The translations under genes and the position numbers were made by a program. 26,489 bases of DNA, taken from the NCBI GenBank assembly GCA_900754285.1, contig CAAECB010000031.1:1-26489 (forward strand), written 5' to 3'. Below, piece after piece: positions 14,142-22,409 of this stretch. The notes under the pieces are model-generated. The model was not told the DNA's origin. It did not search any database and saw nothing but the letters and a program-made list of their open reading frames with translations. How positions within the stretch are numbered: the first letter of the stretch is position 1; every line of letters starts with the position of its first letter. The stretch comes from Clostridia bacterium. Its GTDB lineage: Bacteria; Bacillota; Clostridia; TANB77; CAG-508.

Positions 14142-15434
14142 TTAATTTCCATTAACAACAGACAAAACCATTTTATTTTCATCAAAAACTTCATTCAAAA
14201 TTTGTTCTGCATATTCTTTACTAACAGTACCAATTTGTTCGATATAATCAAAACTATTTATACCTTTAAAATAATCAGTTAAAAACATTCTAGCAATATC
14301 TGTTACATCATTATATTCTTTAATATAATCACCATAAATAGTTTTCTTAATTCTGTTAAAATCTTGTTCTACAATTCCATTTTGCTTCATATTTTCTACT
14401 GTTTTCTTAAATTCTTCAAACACTTTTTTTGGTTCTTTTGATTGTCCTGATAATAATACAAAGGCATATCCTCTATAAAATTCATAATCCATACTAGGAG
14501 AAGATAATATAATTCCCTTATTATATAAATCTTTATACAAATTTGAACTCTCTCCAAATATCAAATTCAATAAAATTTCTATAGCAATATGTTTTTTTAC
14601 CATTTCTTCTTTACTAAAATTATTAGAAGAATCAAAAGGTTTGTCTTTTATACCAATTGCATATAAAGGTCTACTAACTTCCATATTTTGTTCAACATAA
14701 TCTTTAACTATATTATTAGGCTCTTCTGGATAAATACGTTTAATTTCTCCATTAGCTTTAACATCAAGTAATCTCTTTTTTATTTCATTGAGCATAGCTT
14801 CAGGTTCAAAATCCCCACAAACAGCTATTGCCATATTAGAAGGATTATAAAAAGTATTATAACATTTATACAAAATGTCTTTATCTATATGACTTATAGT
14901 TTCAACTGTACCCGCTGTATCTATTCTAATAGGGAAATCACTATACATAGCTTGAACAGCATTCATATAAACTCTCCAATCAGGATAATCATCATACATC
15001 ATAATTTCCTGACCGATAATTCCTTTTTCCTTTTCCACATTTTCATCTGTAAAATATGGATGTTGTACATAATCCATAAGCTCATCTAAAGCTTCATAAA
15101 AATTTTCTGTACAACTAAATAAATATGCTGTATTGTCACTTGTTGTATACGCATTTGCTTCAACACCTAATTCTGTTAAAACATCTAAACTATTTTTTCC
15201 ATTTTCTTGTTCAAACATTTTATGTTCCAAAAAATGTGCAACACCATCTGGAACTTTAGTAACTTCAGTCTCTCCAGGTACTATAAATTTACTATCATTT
15301 GAACCATAATTTGTACCCCAAATTATATATTTCTTTTTTATTCCTTTTTTAGGAATTATCATAACAGTTAATCCATTATCTAATTTTTCTATATATAACT
15401 TTTCTTTAACTTTCAAATTTTCAATAACTTGCAT
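14142..15434 (-). CDS. yfmH: M16-family zinc peptidase, EF-P modification-associated YfmH type
   Basis: This 430-residue protein belongs to the pitrilysin-type (M16) metallopeptidases. The zinc site HFLEH (His67, Glu70, His71) is intact, with a downstream Glu in the EKGIIGQEIMMYDD region as the expected third ligand, so it should be the catalytic half of the pair. In Bacillus, the paired proteins of this type are linked to attaching 5-aminopentanol to elongation factor P; the exact reaction is not settled. I start it at the ATG at 15434, 10 bases after AAAGG; a GTG 9 bases earlier is too close to the binding site. It follows yfmF after 53 bases with no promoter between, so they form one operon ended by a strong terminator. 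The gap carries a fragment of the palindromic repeat family. Confidence 0.88.
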   Translation of the reverse strand: MQVIENLKVKEKLYIEKLDNGLTVMIIPKKGIKKKYIIWGTNYGSNDSKFIVPGETEVTKVPDGVAHFLEHKMFEQENGKNSLDVLTELGVEANAYTTSDNTAYLFSCTENFYEALDELMDYVQHPYFTDENVEKEKGIIGQEIMMYDDYPDWRVYMNAVQAMYSDFPIRIDTAGTVETISHIDKDILYKCYNTFYNPSNMAIAVCGDFEPEAMLNEIKKRLLDVKANGEIKRIYPEEPNNIVKDYVEQNMEVSRPLYAIGIKDKPFDSSNNFSKEEMVKKHIAIEILLNLIFGESSNLYKDLYNKGIILSSPSMDYEFYRGYAFVLLSGQSKEPKKVFEEFKKTVENMKQNGIVEQDFNRIKKTIYGDYIKEYNDVTDIARMFLTDYFKGINSFDYIEQIGTVSKEYAEQILNEVFDENKMVLSVVNGN

Positions 15435-15463
15435 ATATTTCACACCTTTCTTTGTTTAGCTTC

Positions 15464-15486
15464 GTCAAAATTGTAATTATTTCGAA
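15464..15486 (+). repeat. Fragment of the palindromic repeat family after yfmF
   Basis: GTCAAAATTGTAATTAT followed by TTCGAA matches the right end of the element at 22910-23030 with one T missing from the T run. It ends directly at the yfmF stop codon. No left arm is visible, so it is a partial copy or a shared motif. Confidence 0.55.
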
Positions 15487-15487
15487 A

Positions 15488-16762
15488 TTAATTTTTAAGG
15501 AAGTATATAGTATCTATATCTGTACCAATCTTCTTAGCTACATTTAAAACTTCATGTCTAGTAACTCTATTAATTCTATCAATATAATCAGAAATACCTA
15601 ATTTTTTAGAAGCAAACTCTTGACCAAAGAAATACAAAATTTCAGTATCTTGTTCATCATCAATAGTTTGAATAGAATCAATCAAGCTTTTTTTAGCAAT
15701 ATCCACATCTTGTTCAGAAAAATCACCATCAAGCATTTGTTGTAACTGTTGTTTAACAATATCAAGAGCCTGCTCATAATTTTTAATCTCAATACCACAA
15801 CGAATAAAAATAACATTTTTAGCTTTCATATAATTAGAACCTGTAGAATAAGCTAAACTAGCTTTTTCGCGCACATTTTGGAATAGCTTAGAACTAGCTG
15901 TACCACCCAAAATAAGATTATAAATCATAGCATCATATTGTTCATCTTCATTATCCAAATTAACATTTAAACCAAGAATCAATTTACCTTGGGCAACATC
16001 CATACTATCATTAATAACTTGACCATTATTATTAGCTGTAACCTCTAAAGATGGTTTAACAAAATCTGGTTTTCTTGATTTTAACAATTTAATTTCAGGA
16101 TTATTTTCAATTTTTTCAGAAATACTATCATCAATAATACCAGAAACAAAAATATCAATTTTACAACTTTGTATTAACTGATTATAATATTCATATAAAT
16201 TTGCTCCATTTAAATTTTCTAAATCATCTATATATCCAAATTTATACAAAGCAAAAGGTTGATTTTTATACATTTCTTCAATACATCTTTCCATTGCATA
16301 ACTTGCTTTATTATCAATTTTTCCATTTATAATTTGTTTTAAATTTTCTTTTTCTTGTTCCGCATATTCATCACAAAAACTATTATTTTTAACTAGAGGT
16401 TTAAAAATAATTTCTAAAATTTTATCTATACTTTTTTCCAACATTTTTTCTGAAGAATCTGGCAAAAAGTTATCATTAACTGTTTCCATATAAAATTTTA
16501 AGACTTGATTATCTCCTCTTTTATCTACACCACAGTTAAATGATGCTCCATACATTTCTTCCATTTCTCTACTAATTGCTTCTTGAGTAGGCATACTTTC
16601 AGAACCTCTTCTTAGAATTGCTGGTATCATTGCATTTTTAGTAACATTCTCTCTATTTAATTCTGTTGTTAAAAAAACAGAAATCAAATTTGTTTTAAAT
16701 TTATCATTATTTATTAAATGTACTTGTATACCTTCTTTAATTTCTTTTACTTTATAATCCAT
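15488..16762 (-). CDS. yfmF: M16-family protein without zinc site, EF-P modification-associated YfmF type
   Basis: This 424-residue protein has the M16 fold but lacks the HxxEH zinc motif: the matching segment reads AMIPAILRRGSESMPTQ. It should therefore be the inactive partner of the neighbouring YfmH-type peptidase, as in other two-subunit M16 enzymes. The C-terminal half has the expected LGGTASSKLFQNVREKASLAYS region. The start is uncertain by two residues: ATG at 16762 gives the better codon, while GTG at 16768 lies closer to AAAGGA. It is first in a two-gene operon from promoter 16794-16822. In Bacillus these genes are linked with EF-P 5-aminopentanol modification. That function is known for the family and inferred here. 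Confidence 0.85.
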   Translation of the reverse strand: MDYKVKEIKEGIQVHLINNDKFKTNLISVFLTTELNRENVTKNAMIPAILRRGSESMPTQEAISREMEEMYGASFNCGVDKRGDNQVLKFYMETVNDNFLPDSSEKMLEKSIDKILEIIFKPLVKNNSFCDEYAEQEKENLKQIINGKIDNKASYAMERCIEEMYKNQPFALYKFGYIDDLENLNGANLYEYYNQLIQSCKIDIFVSGIIDDSISEKIENNPEIKLLKSRKPDFVKPSLEVTANNNGQVINDSMDVAQGKLILGLNVNLDNEDEQYDAMIYNLILGGTASSKLFQNVREKASLAYSTGSNYMKAKNVIFIRCGIEIKNYEQALDIVKQQLQQMLDGDFSEQDVDIAKKSLIDSIQTIDDEQDTEILYFFGQEFASKKLGISDYIDRINRVTRHEVLNVAKKIGTDIDTIYFLKN

Positions 16763-16793
16763 TATCACACCAATCCTTTCTTAAGATTTATCT

Positions 16794-16822
16794 ATTATAT
16801 TATTTTTATCAAAAATTCCCAA
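16794..16822 (-). promoter_or_regulatory. Promoter of the yfmF-yfmH operon
   Basis: On the minus strand TTGGGA (16822-16817), a 17-base spacer and a perfect TATAAT (16799-16794) lie about 30 bases before the start codon. Confidence 0.7.
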
Positions 16823-16835
16823 TATATACATTAAA

Positions 16836-16857
16836 TTTTAAATGAACCTTAACGCAG
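16836..16857 (+). repeat. Fragment of the palindromic repeat family before yfmF
   Basis: Twenty of 22 bases match 22986-23007 of the full element (TTTTAAATGAA, two changed bases, then TTAACGCAG). No other part of the element is recognisable around it. Confidence 0.5.
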
Positions 16858-16865
16858 GTATTTTT

Positions 16866-16923
16866 TAAACTAAAAGGAGAACCAAGTCATATATGTAAAA
16901 AACTATATATAACTCAGTCCTCC
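16866..16923 (-). terminator. Terminator of rpsU
   Basis: A long stem (16876-16923, loop about 8-10 bases) follows the rpsU stop codon and is followed on the minus strand by CTTTTAGTTT. In minus-strand RNA about 19 pairs form without mismatch because all imperfect positions are G-U. On the plus strand the same positions would be A-C mismatches, which confirms that this hairpin is selected as minus-strand RNA. Confidence 0.75.
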
Positions 16924-16937
16924 CCCTCTTTATCTAA

Positions 16938-17108
16938 TTAAAACTTTCTTTTTCTAGCAGCCTCTGACTTCTTTTTTCTTTTTACACTAGGTTTTTCATA
17001 ATGTTCTCTTTTACGAACTTCTTGTAAAACTCCATTTCTAGCACATTGTCTTTTAAATTTCTTTAAGGCTTCTTCTATATTTCCATTATTTACTCTAATC
17101 TCTGACAT
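16938..17108 (-). CDS. rpsU: 30S ribosomal protein S21
   Basis: S21 is a small basic protein of the 30S platform near the anti-Shine-Dalgarno end of 16S rRNA, helping translation initiation. My translation gives 56 residues: it begins MSEIRVNNGNIEEALKKF, includes a central CARNGVLQEVRKREHYEKP and ends with a Lys/Arg-rich tail KRKKKSEAARKRKF. This matches the family in length and layout. AAGGAGGGG lies 9 bases before the ATG. It is its own unit with a perfect-consensus promoter (17169-17197) and a terminator (16866-16923). It is too short for many length cut-offs. In many Firmicutes it neighbours yqeY or dnaJ-related genes; here it sits between yfmF and a membrane J-domain gene. Confidence 0.95.
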   Translation of the reverse strand: MSEIRVNNGNIEEALKKFKRQCARNGVLQEVRKREHYEKPSVKRKKKSEAARKRKF

Positions 17109-17168
17109 TTATATTCCCCTCCTTCCGGTCGTTCGGATCTGTATGTGGGATAACCCTTAACAGTAACC

Positions 17169-17197
17169 ATTATACATTAAAGATAAATGCTTGTCAA
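17169..17197 (-). promoter_or_regulatory. Perfect-consensus promoter of rpsU
   Basis: On the minus strand TTGACA (17197-17192), a 17-base spacer and TATAAT (17174-17169) match consensus exactly. The leader of about 55 bases contains a small GGGTTATCCC repeat and a TCCG...CGGA hairpin just before the ribosome binding site. Confidence 0.88.
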
Positions 17198-17269
17198 TAG
17201 GGATTTTTGAGATTTTCAAGACTAAATTGTGAAAATTTTAAAAAATCTAATAACTATTTGGAAATATAT

Positions 17270-17911
17270 TTATTTTGAAAACATTTGGGCTATTGGATTT
17301 TCAAATAATATTTCTCTAATCCAACCATTAGTAAAAGGAATACACCACAAAATAAAACCAATGCCAATAACAATCAAAATAGCTAAAACAATTGCAAATA
17401 AATCTTTTTTAGTAATCTCTGCAAACTCTTTTCTTTTAGGTCTATCATTATACAAAACTTTAACTAAATCTATAACACCTGCTAAAGTTCCAAGTTTTTG
17501 AGCTTGCTTTTTTCTTTCTTCTTTATCATGGTGTTCTTGTCTTTCATTAATTTTTTTTGCATAATATTCTTCTCTTTTTAAATTTTGTACTGATTTACTT
17601 TTTTGATTTTCATTTGCTTGTCCATAAAATTTTACTTTTTCTGTACCATAGTTTTCATCTCCAAATTTTGCTTTCAATTCCTCTTCTCTTTGTCTATGAA
17701 GCTCTGCATCATATTGTCCTCTTAAAAAAGAGTCAGAAAGAACATCATAAGCCTCATTAATTTGTTTTAACTTGTCCTCTGATAATTCTTTCCTTCTAAC
17801 ATCTTTTTGCAAATCCGGATGATATTTTTTTGCAAGAACTTTATATGCTTTTTCTATTATTTCCTGTGAAGCTTTTTCATTTACTTGCAAAATCTCATAA
17901 TAATTTTTCAT
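17270..17911 (-). CDS. Membrane-anchored J-domain protein
   Basis: The N-terminal J domain (residues 1-66) has the HPD tripeptide in AKKYHPDLQKD that stimulates Hsp70 ATPase activity. It is followed by a charged linker of about 80 residues and one or two hydrophobic segments near the C-terminus (FAIVLAILIVIGIGFILW). The zinc-finger and C-terminal substrate domains of true DnaJ are missing, so this 213-residue protein is not DnaJ itself. It would recruit DnaK to the membrane, with the J domain in the cytoplasm. It lies only 17 bases after ftsH, the last gene of that cluster, and AGGGGA supports the start. Pairing with FtsH suggests a link to membrane protein quality control. No clear terminator follows, but rpsU begins from its own promoter. 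Confidence 0.88.
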   Translation of the reverse strand: MKNYYEILQVNEKASQEIIEKAYKVLAKKYHPDLQKDVRRKELSEDKLKQINEAYDVLSDSFLRGQYDAELHRQREEELKAKFGDENYGTEKVKFYGQANENQKSKSVQNLKREEYYAKKINERQEHHDKEERKKQAQKLGTLAGVIDLVKVLYNDRPKRKEFAEITKKDLFAIVLAILIVIGIGFILWCIPFTNGWIREILFENPIAQMFSK

Positions 17912-17928
17912 TAAATATCCCCTACATT

Positions 17929-19734
17929 CTATGCAAATATTTGCTCAAACTCGTCTGATTCAATTTTTTCTTTTTCAAGAAGAATTCCAGCTACAGCATG
18001 TAATTTATCAATATGTTCTGTCAAAATTTGTTTAGCTTCATTATAAGCTTTATCAACTATTTTCTTAACTTCTTCATCAATAATCGCTGCTGTTTCTTCA
18101 GAATATTCTTTAGATTGAGCAAAATCTCTACCTAAAAATACCTCATTTTGACTAGAACCTAATGTTAAAGTTCCTATTCTATCACTCATACCATATTTTG
18201 TAACCATGCTTCTTGCAATTTGTGTAGCTCTTTCTATATCATTACTTGCACCTGTTGAAATATCATTTAATATAAGAGCTTCTGCAACTCTACCACCAAG
18301 TAAAGATACAATATTTTCTTCCATTTCTGTTTTTGACATAAAGTTTTTATCTTCTGTAGGACGATACATTGTGTATCCACCTGCCATACCTCTAGGTACT
18401 ATAGATATTTGATGCACTGGATCTTGTGTTTCCAAATAATGGCTAACTACAGCATGACCTGCCTCATGATAAGAAACTAAACGATTTTCTTTTTCACTTC
18501 TTACTCTTGTTTTCTTTTCTGGTCCCATAGTAACTTTAACCATTGCATCTTCAATTTCTTTCATTCCAATCTCTGTTAAATTTCTTCTTGCTGCTAATAA
18601 TGCTGCTTCATTTAATACATTCTCTAAATCTGCTCCAGCAAATCCAGAAGTATTTTTAGCAATTACTTTTAAGTCAACATCATCTGCTAATTTTTTCTTT
18701 CTTGAATGTACTTCTAATATTTGTTCTCTTGCTTTTACATCTGGTGCTCCTACAACTATTTGTCTATCAAATCTTCCTGCTCTTAATAATGCTTTATCTA
18801 AAACATCTGGGCGGTTAGTTGCTGCTAATACAATAACACCCTCATTTTCAGAAAATCCATCCATTTCTACTAATAATTGATTCAATGTTTGCTCTCTTTC
18901 ATCATGTCCTCCACCTAGTCCTGCACCTCTTTGACGTCCTACTGCATCTATTTCATCTATAAATATTATACATGGTGCATTTCTTTTAGCTTCATCAAAT
19001 AAATCTCTAACTCTTGAAGCACCAACACCTACAAACATTTCTACAAAGTCTGAACCACTTATAATAAAGAATGGTACTCCTGCTTCTCCTGCAACTGCTT
19101 TTGCTAAAAGAGTTTTACCTGTACCTGGTTGTCCTACTAATAAAACACCTTTTGGTATTCTTGCTCCCATATCTGTAAATTTCTTTGGATTTTTTAAAAA
19201 TTGTACAATTTCTTGTAATTCTTCTTTTTCTTCATCAACACCTGCAACATCATCAAATGTAACTTTATTTCTATCTGCTGGTGTCATCATCCTTGCTTTG
19301 CTTTTTCCAAAACTTAATGTTTTTCCTCCTGCTTGATTTGAATTTGGCCCTCCCATCATCAAGAACCAGAATATAAAGAAAATAATTAGTAATCCAAATG
19401 GTGTTAACAATCCAAGAATTGTAACAAAAACAGATTCAGATTTTTCTTCTAATGTAAATGAACCATTTTTTACAAAATCTTCTGTATAATTCATAAAACT
19501 TTCCATATTTGGAATATTTACTTGTTTTATATTTTTATCTTCTGATAACTCAACATTTGCTGTTTTTCCATCAGCTTCTATTTGAATTGCTTCAACTTTT
19601 CCTTCATTTATTTTTGTAATTAAATCAGAATATTTCATTTTTTTATTAGAATTTTCCATAACTGATGATAAAACAATAATAAAAATCACTCCAATAATTA
19701 ACCACATTGCTAATGTCTTGATATTATTTTTCAC
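17929..19734 (-). CDS. ftsH: ATP-dependent zinc metalloprotease FtsH
   Basis: FtsH is a membrane-bound hexameric AAA+ protease that extracts and degrades damaged membrane proteins and short-lived regulators. Two membrane segments (about residues 7-25 and 101-127) flank an extracellular domain. Walker A GQPGTGKT is at residues 201-208, Walker B IIFIDEIDAVG follows, then the arginine-finger region RAGRFDRQ, and the zinc site HEAGH is near residue 420. I start at a GTG at 19734, 8 bases after GGAGG, giving 601 residues. An upstream GTG would place that binding site inside the coding region. tilS lies upstream, the usual neighbour in Gram-positive bacteria. The 144-base gap holds a likely promoter (19789-19817), so ftsH can be expressed apart from the replication genes. 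Confidence 0.98.
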   Translation of the reverse strand: MKNNIKTLAMWLIIGVIFIIVLSSVMENSNKKMKYSDLITKINEGKVEAIQIEADGKTANVELSEDKNIKQVNIPNMESFMNYTEDFVKNGSFTLEEKSESVFVTILGLLTPFGLLIIFFIFWFLMMGGPNSNQAGGKTLSFGKSKARMMTPADRNKVTFDDVAGVDEEKEELQEIVQFLKNPKKFTDMGARIPKGVLLVGQPGTGKTLLAKAVAGEAGVPFFIISGSDFVEMFVGVGASRVRDLFDEAKRNAPCIIFIDEIDAVGRQRGAGLGGGHDEREQTLNQLLVEMDGFSENEGVIVLAATNRPDVLDKALLRAGRFDRQIVVGAPDVKAREQILEVHSRKKKLADDVDLKVIAKNTSGFAGADLENVLNEAALLAARRNLTEIGMKEIEDAMVKVTMGPEKKTRVRSEKENRLVSYHEAGHAVVSHYLETQDPVHQISIVPRGMAGGYTMYRPTEDKNFMSKTEMEENIVSLLGGRVAEALILNDISTGASNDIERATQIARSMVTKYGMSDRIGTLTLGSSQNEVFLGRDFAQSKEYSEETAAIIDEEVKKIVDKAYNEAKQILTEHIDKLHAVAGILLEKEKIESDEFEQIFA

Positions 19735-19788
19735 TATCTTTTCCTCCTTTTGAATCCCAAACACCTGAGTTTGTCTTTAAACACTTGA

Positions 19789-19817
19789 TATATATCATAT
19801 ATATTTTGCTTTTTCAA
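19789..19817 (-). promoter_or_regulatory. Likely promoter of ftsH
   Basis: On the minus strand TTGAAA (19817-19812), a 17-base spacer and TATATA (19794-19789) lie about 50 bases before the GTG start. Further upstream is the inverted repeat GTGAC-9-GTCAC (about 19838-19857), which might be an operator. I do not recognise a CtsR or CIRCE site. Confidence 0.5.
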
Positions 19818-19878
19818 GTATTTTTTTGTGTCTTTTTTGTGACAAAAGTCAAGTCACTCTAAGAACTACTACGGATAG

Positions 19879-20934
19879 TTATCTTTGGTCTATAAAATAA
19901 ATTTGTCCATTTTTCAAAAAAATCTTTAAATTTTTATTTGGTGTCAAATATTTATTTCCTATATTTCGCTCACATAATTTTATAATATCATCTATATGTA
20001 TTTTTTCAATTCCTTGTGAATTACCTAATAGTCTCGTTATAGTATATAACAAAACTCTTGATTTTATGACTCTTTCTTGCATATTAAATAATTTTAATTT
20101 TAAAACAATATATTTTTTATCTTTAACCAATTCTTTAATATCTTGGGAAATCTCTTTTTGCTTCATGTTTTCCTGCATATCTTTGCTTTGTTTTATTAAC
20201 ATCTCATTATATACTTTTTCTACTTGTTTTTGAACATACATTTCTTCTTCTTTTACTAAATCTGATAATCGACTTAATGTGTCAATTATATTAGGATTAA
20301 ATTCCCTCTGAACATACGGAATAACCACATTTCTAACTTTATTACGAGTATATGTATTATCAAAATTTGTTTTATCAATTCTAGGAATTAAATTTTGATT
20401 GGCACAATATTCTTCTATTTCTAATCTTGTACAATCAAGTAAAGGTCTTATATATTTTTCTTCTTTTATATATTCTATTCCTTTTAAACCAGAAACTCCC
20501 GAACCCCTTAACAAATTCATTAAAATAGTCTCTATTTTATCATTTTTATTATGTGCAATTGAAATTTTTTTTGAGCCTGTTTCCTTCATAACTTCATCAA
20601 AAAATTCATAACGTGCATATCTGCCCGCTTCTTCTGTTCCCATTTTTCTCTCTTCAGCAAGCTTAGGAATATCAACTCTTTTAACAAAAAATCTAATATT
20701 ATTTTTTTCACAAAAATCCTTTACAAAACTTTCATCATCTATAGCTTCTTTGCGAATCATATGATTAACATGTGCTACAACAAAGTCAAATTCAATTTTT
20801 TTATCTTTTTTAATATCTAATAAAAGATTCAACATAGCCAAAGAGTCTGGTCCCCCTGAAACAGCAAGAACCAGTTTATCTCCATTTTGTATTAATTTAT
20901 TTTTTTTAATTGTATTTATGACTTTTTCTTTCAT
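19879..20934 (-). CDS. tilS: tRNA(Ile)-lysidine synthase TilS
   Basis: TilS uses ATP to attach lysine to cytidine 34 of the tRNA(Ile2) anticodon, so that it reads AUA instead of AUG. It is essential in most bacteria. The N-terminal PP-loop motif LAVSGGPDSLAML (near residue 24) is clear, and VVAHVNHMIR, MGTEEAGRYARYEFF and IAHNKNDKIETILMNLLRGSG are typical. At 351 residues it is about 100 residues shorter than many Firmicute versions. It appears to lack most of the C-terminal domain that helps bind the acceptor stem, as in the compact forms seen in some bacteria. The stop codon lies in ordinary sequence, with no sign of a frameshift. It follows dnaB after 33 bases, so the two are cotranscribed. 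Confidence 0.95.
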   Translation of the reverse strand: MKEKVINTIKKNKLIQNGDKLVLAVSGGPDSLAMLNLLLDIKKDKKIEFDFVVAHVNHMIRKEAIDDESFVKDFCEKNNIRFFVKRVDIPKLAEERKMGTEEAGRYARYEFFDEVMKETGSKKISIAHNKNDKIETILMNLLRGSGVSGLKGIEYIKEEKYIRPLLDCTRLEIEEYCANQNLIPRIDKTNFDNTYTRNKVRNVVIPYVQREFNPNIIDTLSRLSDLVKEEEMYVQKQVEKVYNEMLIKQSKDMQENMKQKEISQDIKELVKDKKYIVLKLKLFNMQERVIKSRVLLYTITRLLGNSQGIEKIHIDDIIKLCERNIGNKYLTPNKNLKIFLKNGQIYFIDQR

Positions 20935-20967
20935 AAAAAATCAGTCCCTTCTAATTAGGCCCCAAAT

Positions 20968-22302
20968 CTATTGCTCATAACCTTTACCCAAATTTGTAAA
21001 TTTAGTATATGAACCAAACCATCTTAAGTCTACACTACCAGTTGAACCACCTCTGTGTTTTGCAATAATAACTTCTGCAATGTTTTTCTTTTCACTATCT
21101 GGATTATAATAATCATCACGATATAAAAACATAACAATATCAGCATCTTGTTCAATAGCTCCAGATTCACGTAAATCTGAAAGCATAGGTTTATGATCTG
21201 GTCTTTGCTCAACAGCTCTTGATAACTGTGATAAAGCAATTACAGGAACATTTAATTCTTTTGCCATAATTTTTAAAGAACGGCTTATTTCAGAAATTTC
21301 TTGTTCACGGCTTCCACCTCTTTTATTAGTTCCCTGTATTAATTGCAAATAATCTATTATAACCATTCCAATATGTTTTTCAACTTGAAGCTTTCTACAT
21401 TTAGCCCTTATTTCTGTAATTGAAATACCTGGTGTATCATCTATATAAATATTAGAAGCAGAAAGAGGACCAATCGCCTCTGCCAATTTTGACCAATCTT
21501 CTTCTTCCAACTTACCTGTTCTAACCTTATTACTATCTACCATAGCTTCACTACACAAAATTCTATTAACAAGCTGTTCCTTTGACATTTCCAAGTTAAA
21601 AATAGCAACAGGTACATCTGCTCTAACAGCTGCATTTGTAGCAATATTTAAAGCAAATGCAGATTTTCCCATAGCAGGTCTTGCCGCAACTAATATAAGT
21701 TCTGAACCATGAAAACCTGCAGTTCTATAATCCAAATCCGCAAAACCACTAGGTACACCTGTAATATGTTGTTTTCTATTATATAATTCTTCTAATTGTG
21801 TAAAACTATCTACTAAAACATCTTTAATTGCAGAATAACCTTTTTGATTTTTTCCTTGAGTTAAATTAAAAACCTTTTTCTCAACATTTTCCATAATATC
21901 ATCAACATCTTCTGTTGGATCATAACCTAACTCAATAATATCATTTGCAGTTTTTATCAAATCTCTCAATTTAGACTTTTCTTCAACTATATTTATATAT
22001 TTTTGAACATTAGCTGTAGTAGGAACTTTATCAGGTAATCCTGCTAAATATTCTAAACCACCAACTTGTTCAAATCTTCCCATTGACTCTAGCTCAGCTT
22101 TTACTGTTATAATATCAATTGGTTCAGACCTATTATAAAGATTAAACATTGCCTCATATATAATTCTATTATCAGCTCTGTAAAAATCCTCTGGTTTTAA
22201 AACTTCTATACTACTTGCTACTGCATCTGCATCTGTAAGCATACTACCTATTACAGCTTGCTCTGCATCCAAATCATGTGGTGGTACTTTTCCTACTTCC
22301 AT
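20968..22302 (-). CDS. dnaB: Replicative DNA helicase DnaB (DnaC in Bacillus naming)
   Basis: This hexameric helicase unwinds DNA ahead of the replisome and recruits primase. The N-terminal domain begins VPPHDLDAEQAVIGSML, the usual family start. The RecA-like C-terminal domain has Walker A ARPAMGKSAFALN near residue 210, the IIDYLQLI Walker B segment and the LSQLSRAVEQR region. The 444-residue length is standard and there is no intein. AGAAGGGA lies before the ATG. It comes after rplI and before tilS; the rplI-dnaB order behind gdpP is widely conserved in Firmicutes. The leader between rplI and dnaB contains a copy of the palindromic repeat (22325-22404). Confidence 0.98.
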   Translation of the reverse strand: MEVGKVPPHDLDAEQAVIGSMLTDADAVASSIEVLKPEDFYRADNRIIYEAMFNLYNRSEPIDIITVKAELESMGRFEQVGGLEYLAGLPDKVPTTANVQKYINIVEEKSKLRDLIKTANDIIELGYDPTEDVDDIMENVEKKVFNLTQGKNQKGYSAIKDVLVDSFTQLEELYNRKQHITGVPSGFADLDYRTAGFHGSELILVAARPAMGKSAFALNIATNAAVRADVPVAIFNLEMSKEQLVNRILCSEAMVDSNKVRTGKLEEEDWSKLAEAIGPLSASNIYIDDTPGISITEIRAKCRKLQVEKHIGMVIIDYLQLIQGTNKRGGSREQEISEISRSLKIMAKELNVPVIALSQLSRAVEQRPDHKPMLSDLRESGAIEQDADIVMFLYRDDYYNPDSEKKNIAEVIIAKHRGGSTGSVDLRWFGSYTKFTNLGKGYEQ

Positions 22303-22324
22303 TATTACTTCATTCCCTTCTAGT

Positions 22325-22404
22325 AAATTTTATTTAAAAGACATTAGCACATACTTTATATATGTAACCGTATTTTTAACGCAGCCAAAATTATAATTAT
22401 TTTC
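22325..22404 (+). repeat. Palindromic repeat copy between rplI and dnaB
   Basis: This 80-base copy matches the inner part and right arm of the element at 22910-23030: AAATTTTATTTAAAA, a CATACTTTATATATG centre, GTAACCG, TTAACGCAG, then AAAATTATAATTATTTTC. It lacks about ten bases and the outer left arm. It ends a few bases after the rplI stop codon, in the same orientation as its partner on the other side of rplI. Confidence 0.75.
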
Positions 22405-22409
22405 CAACC

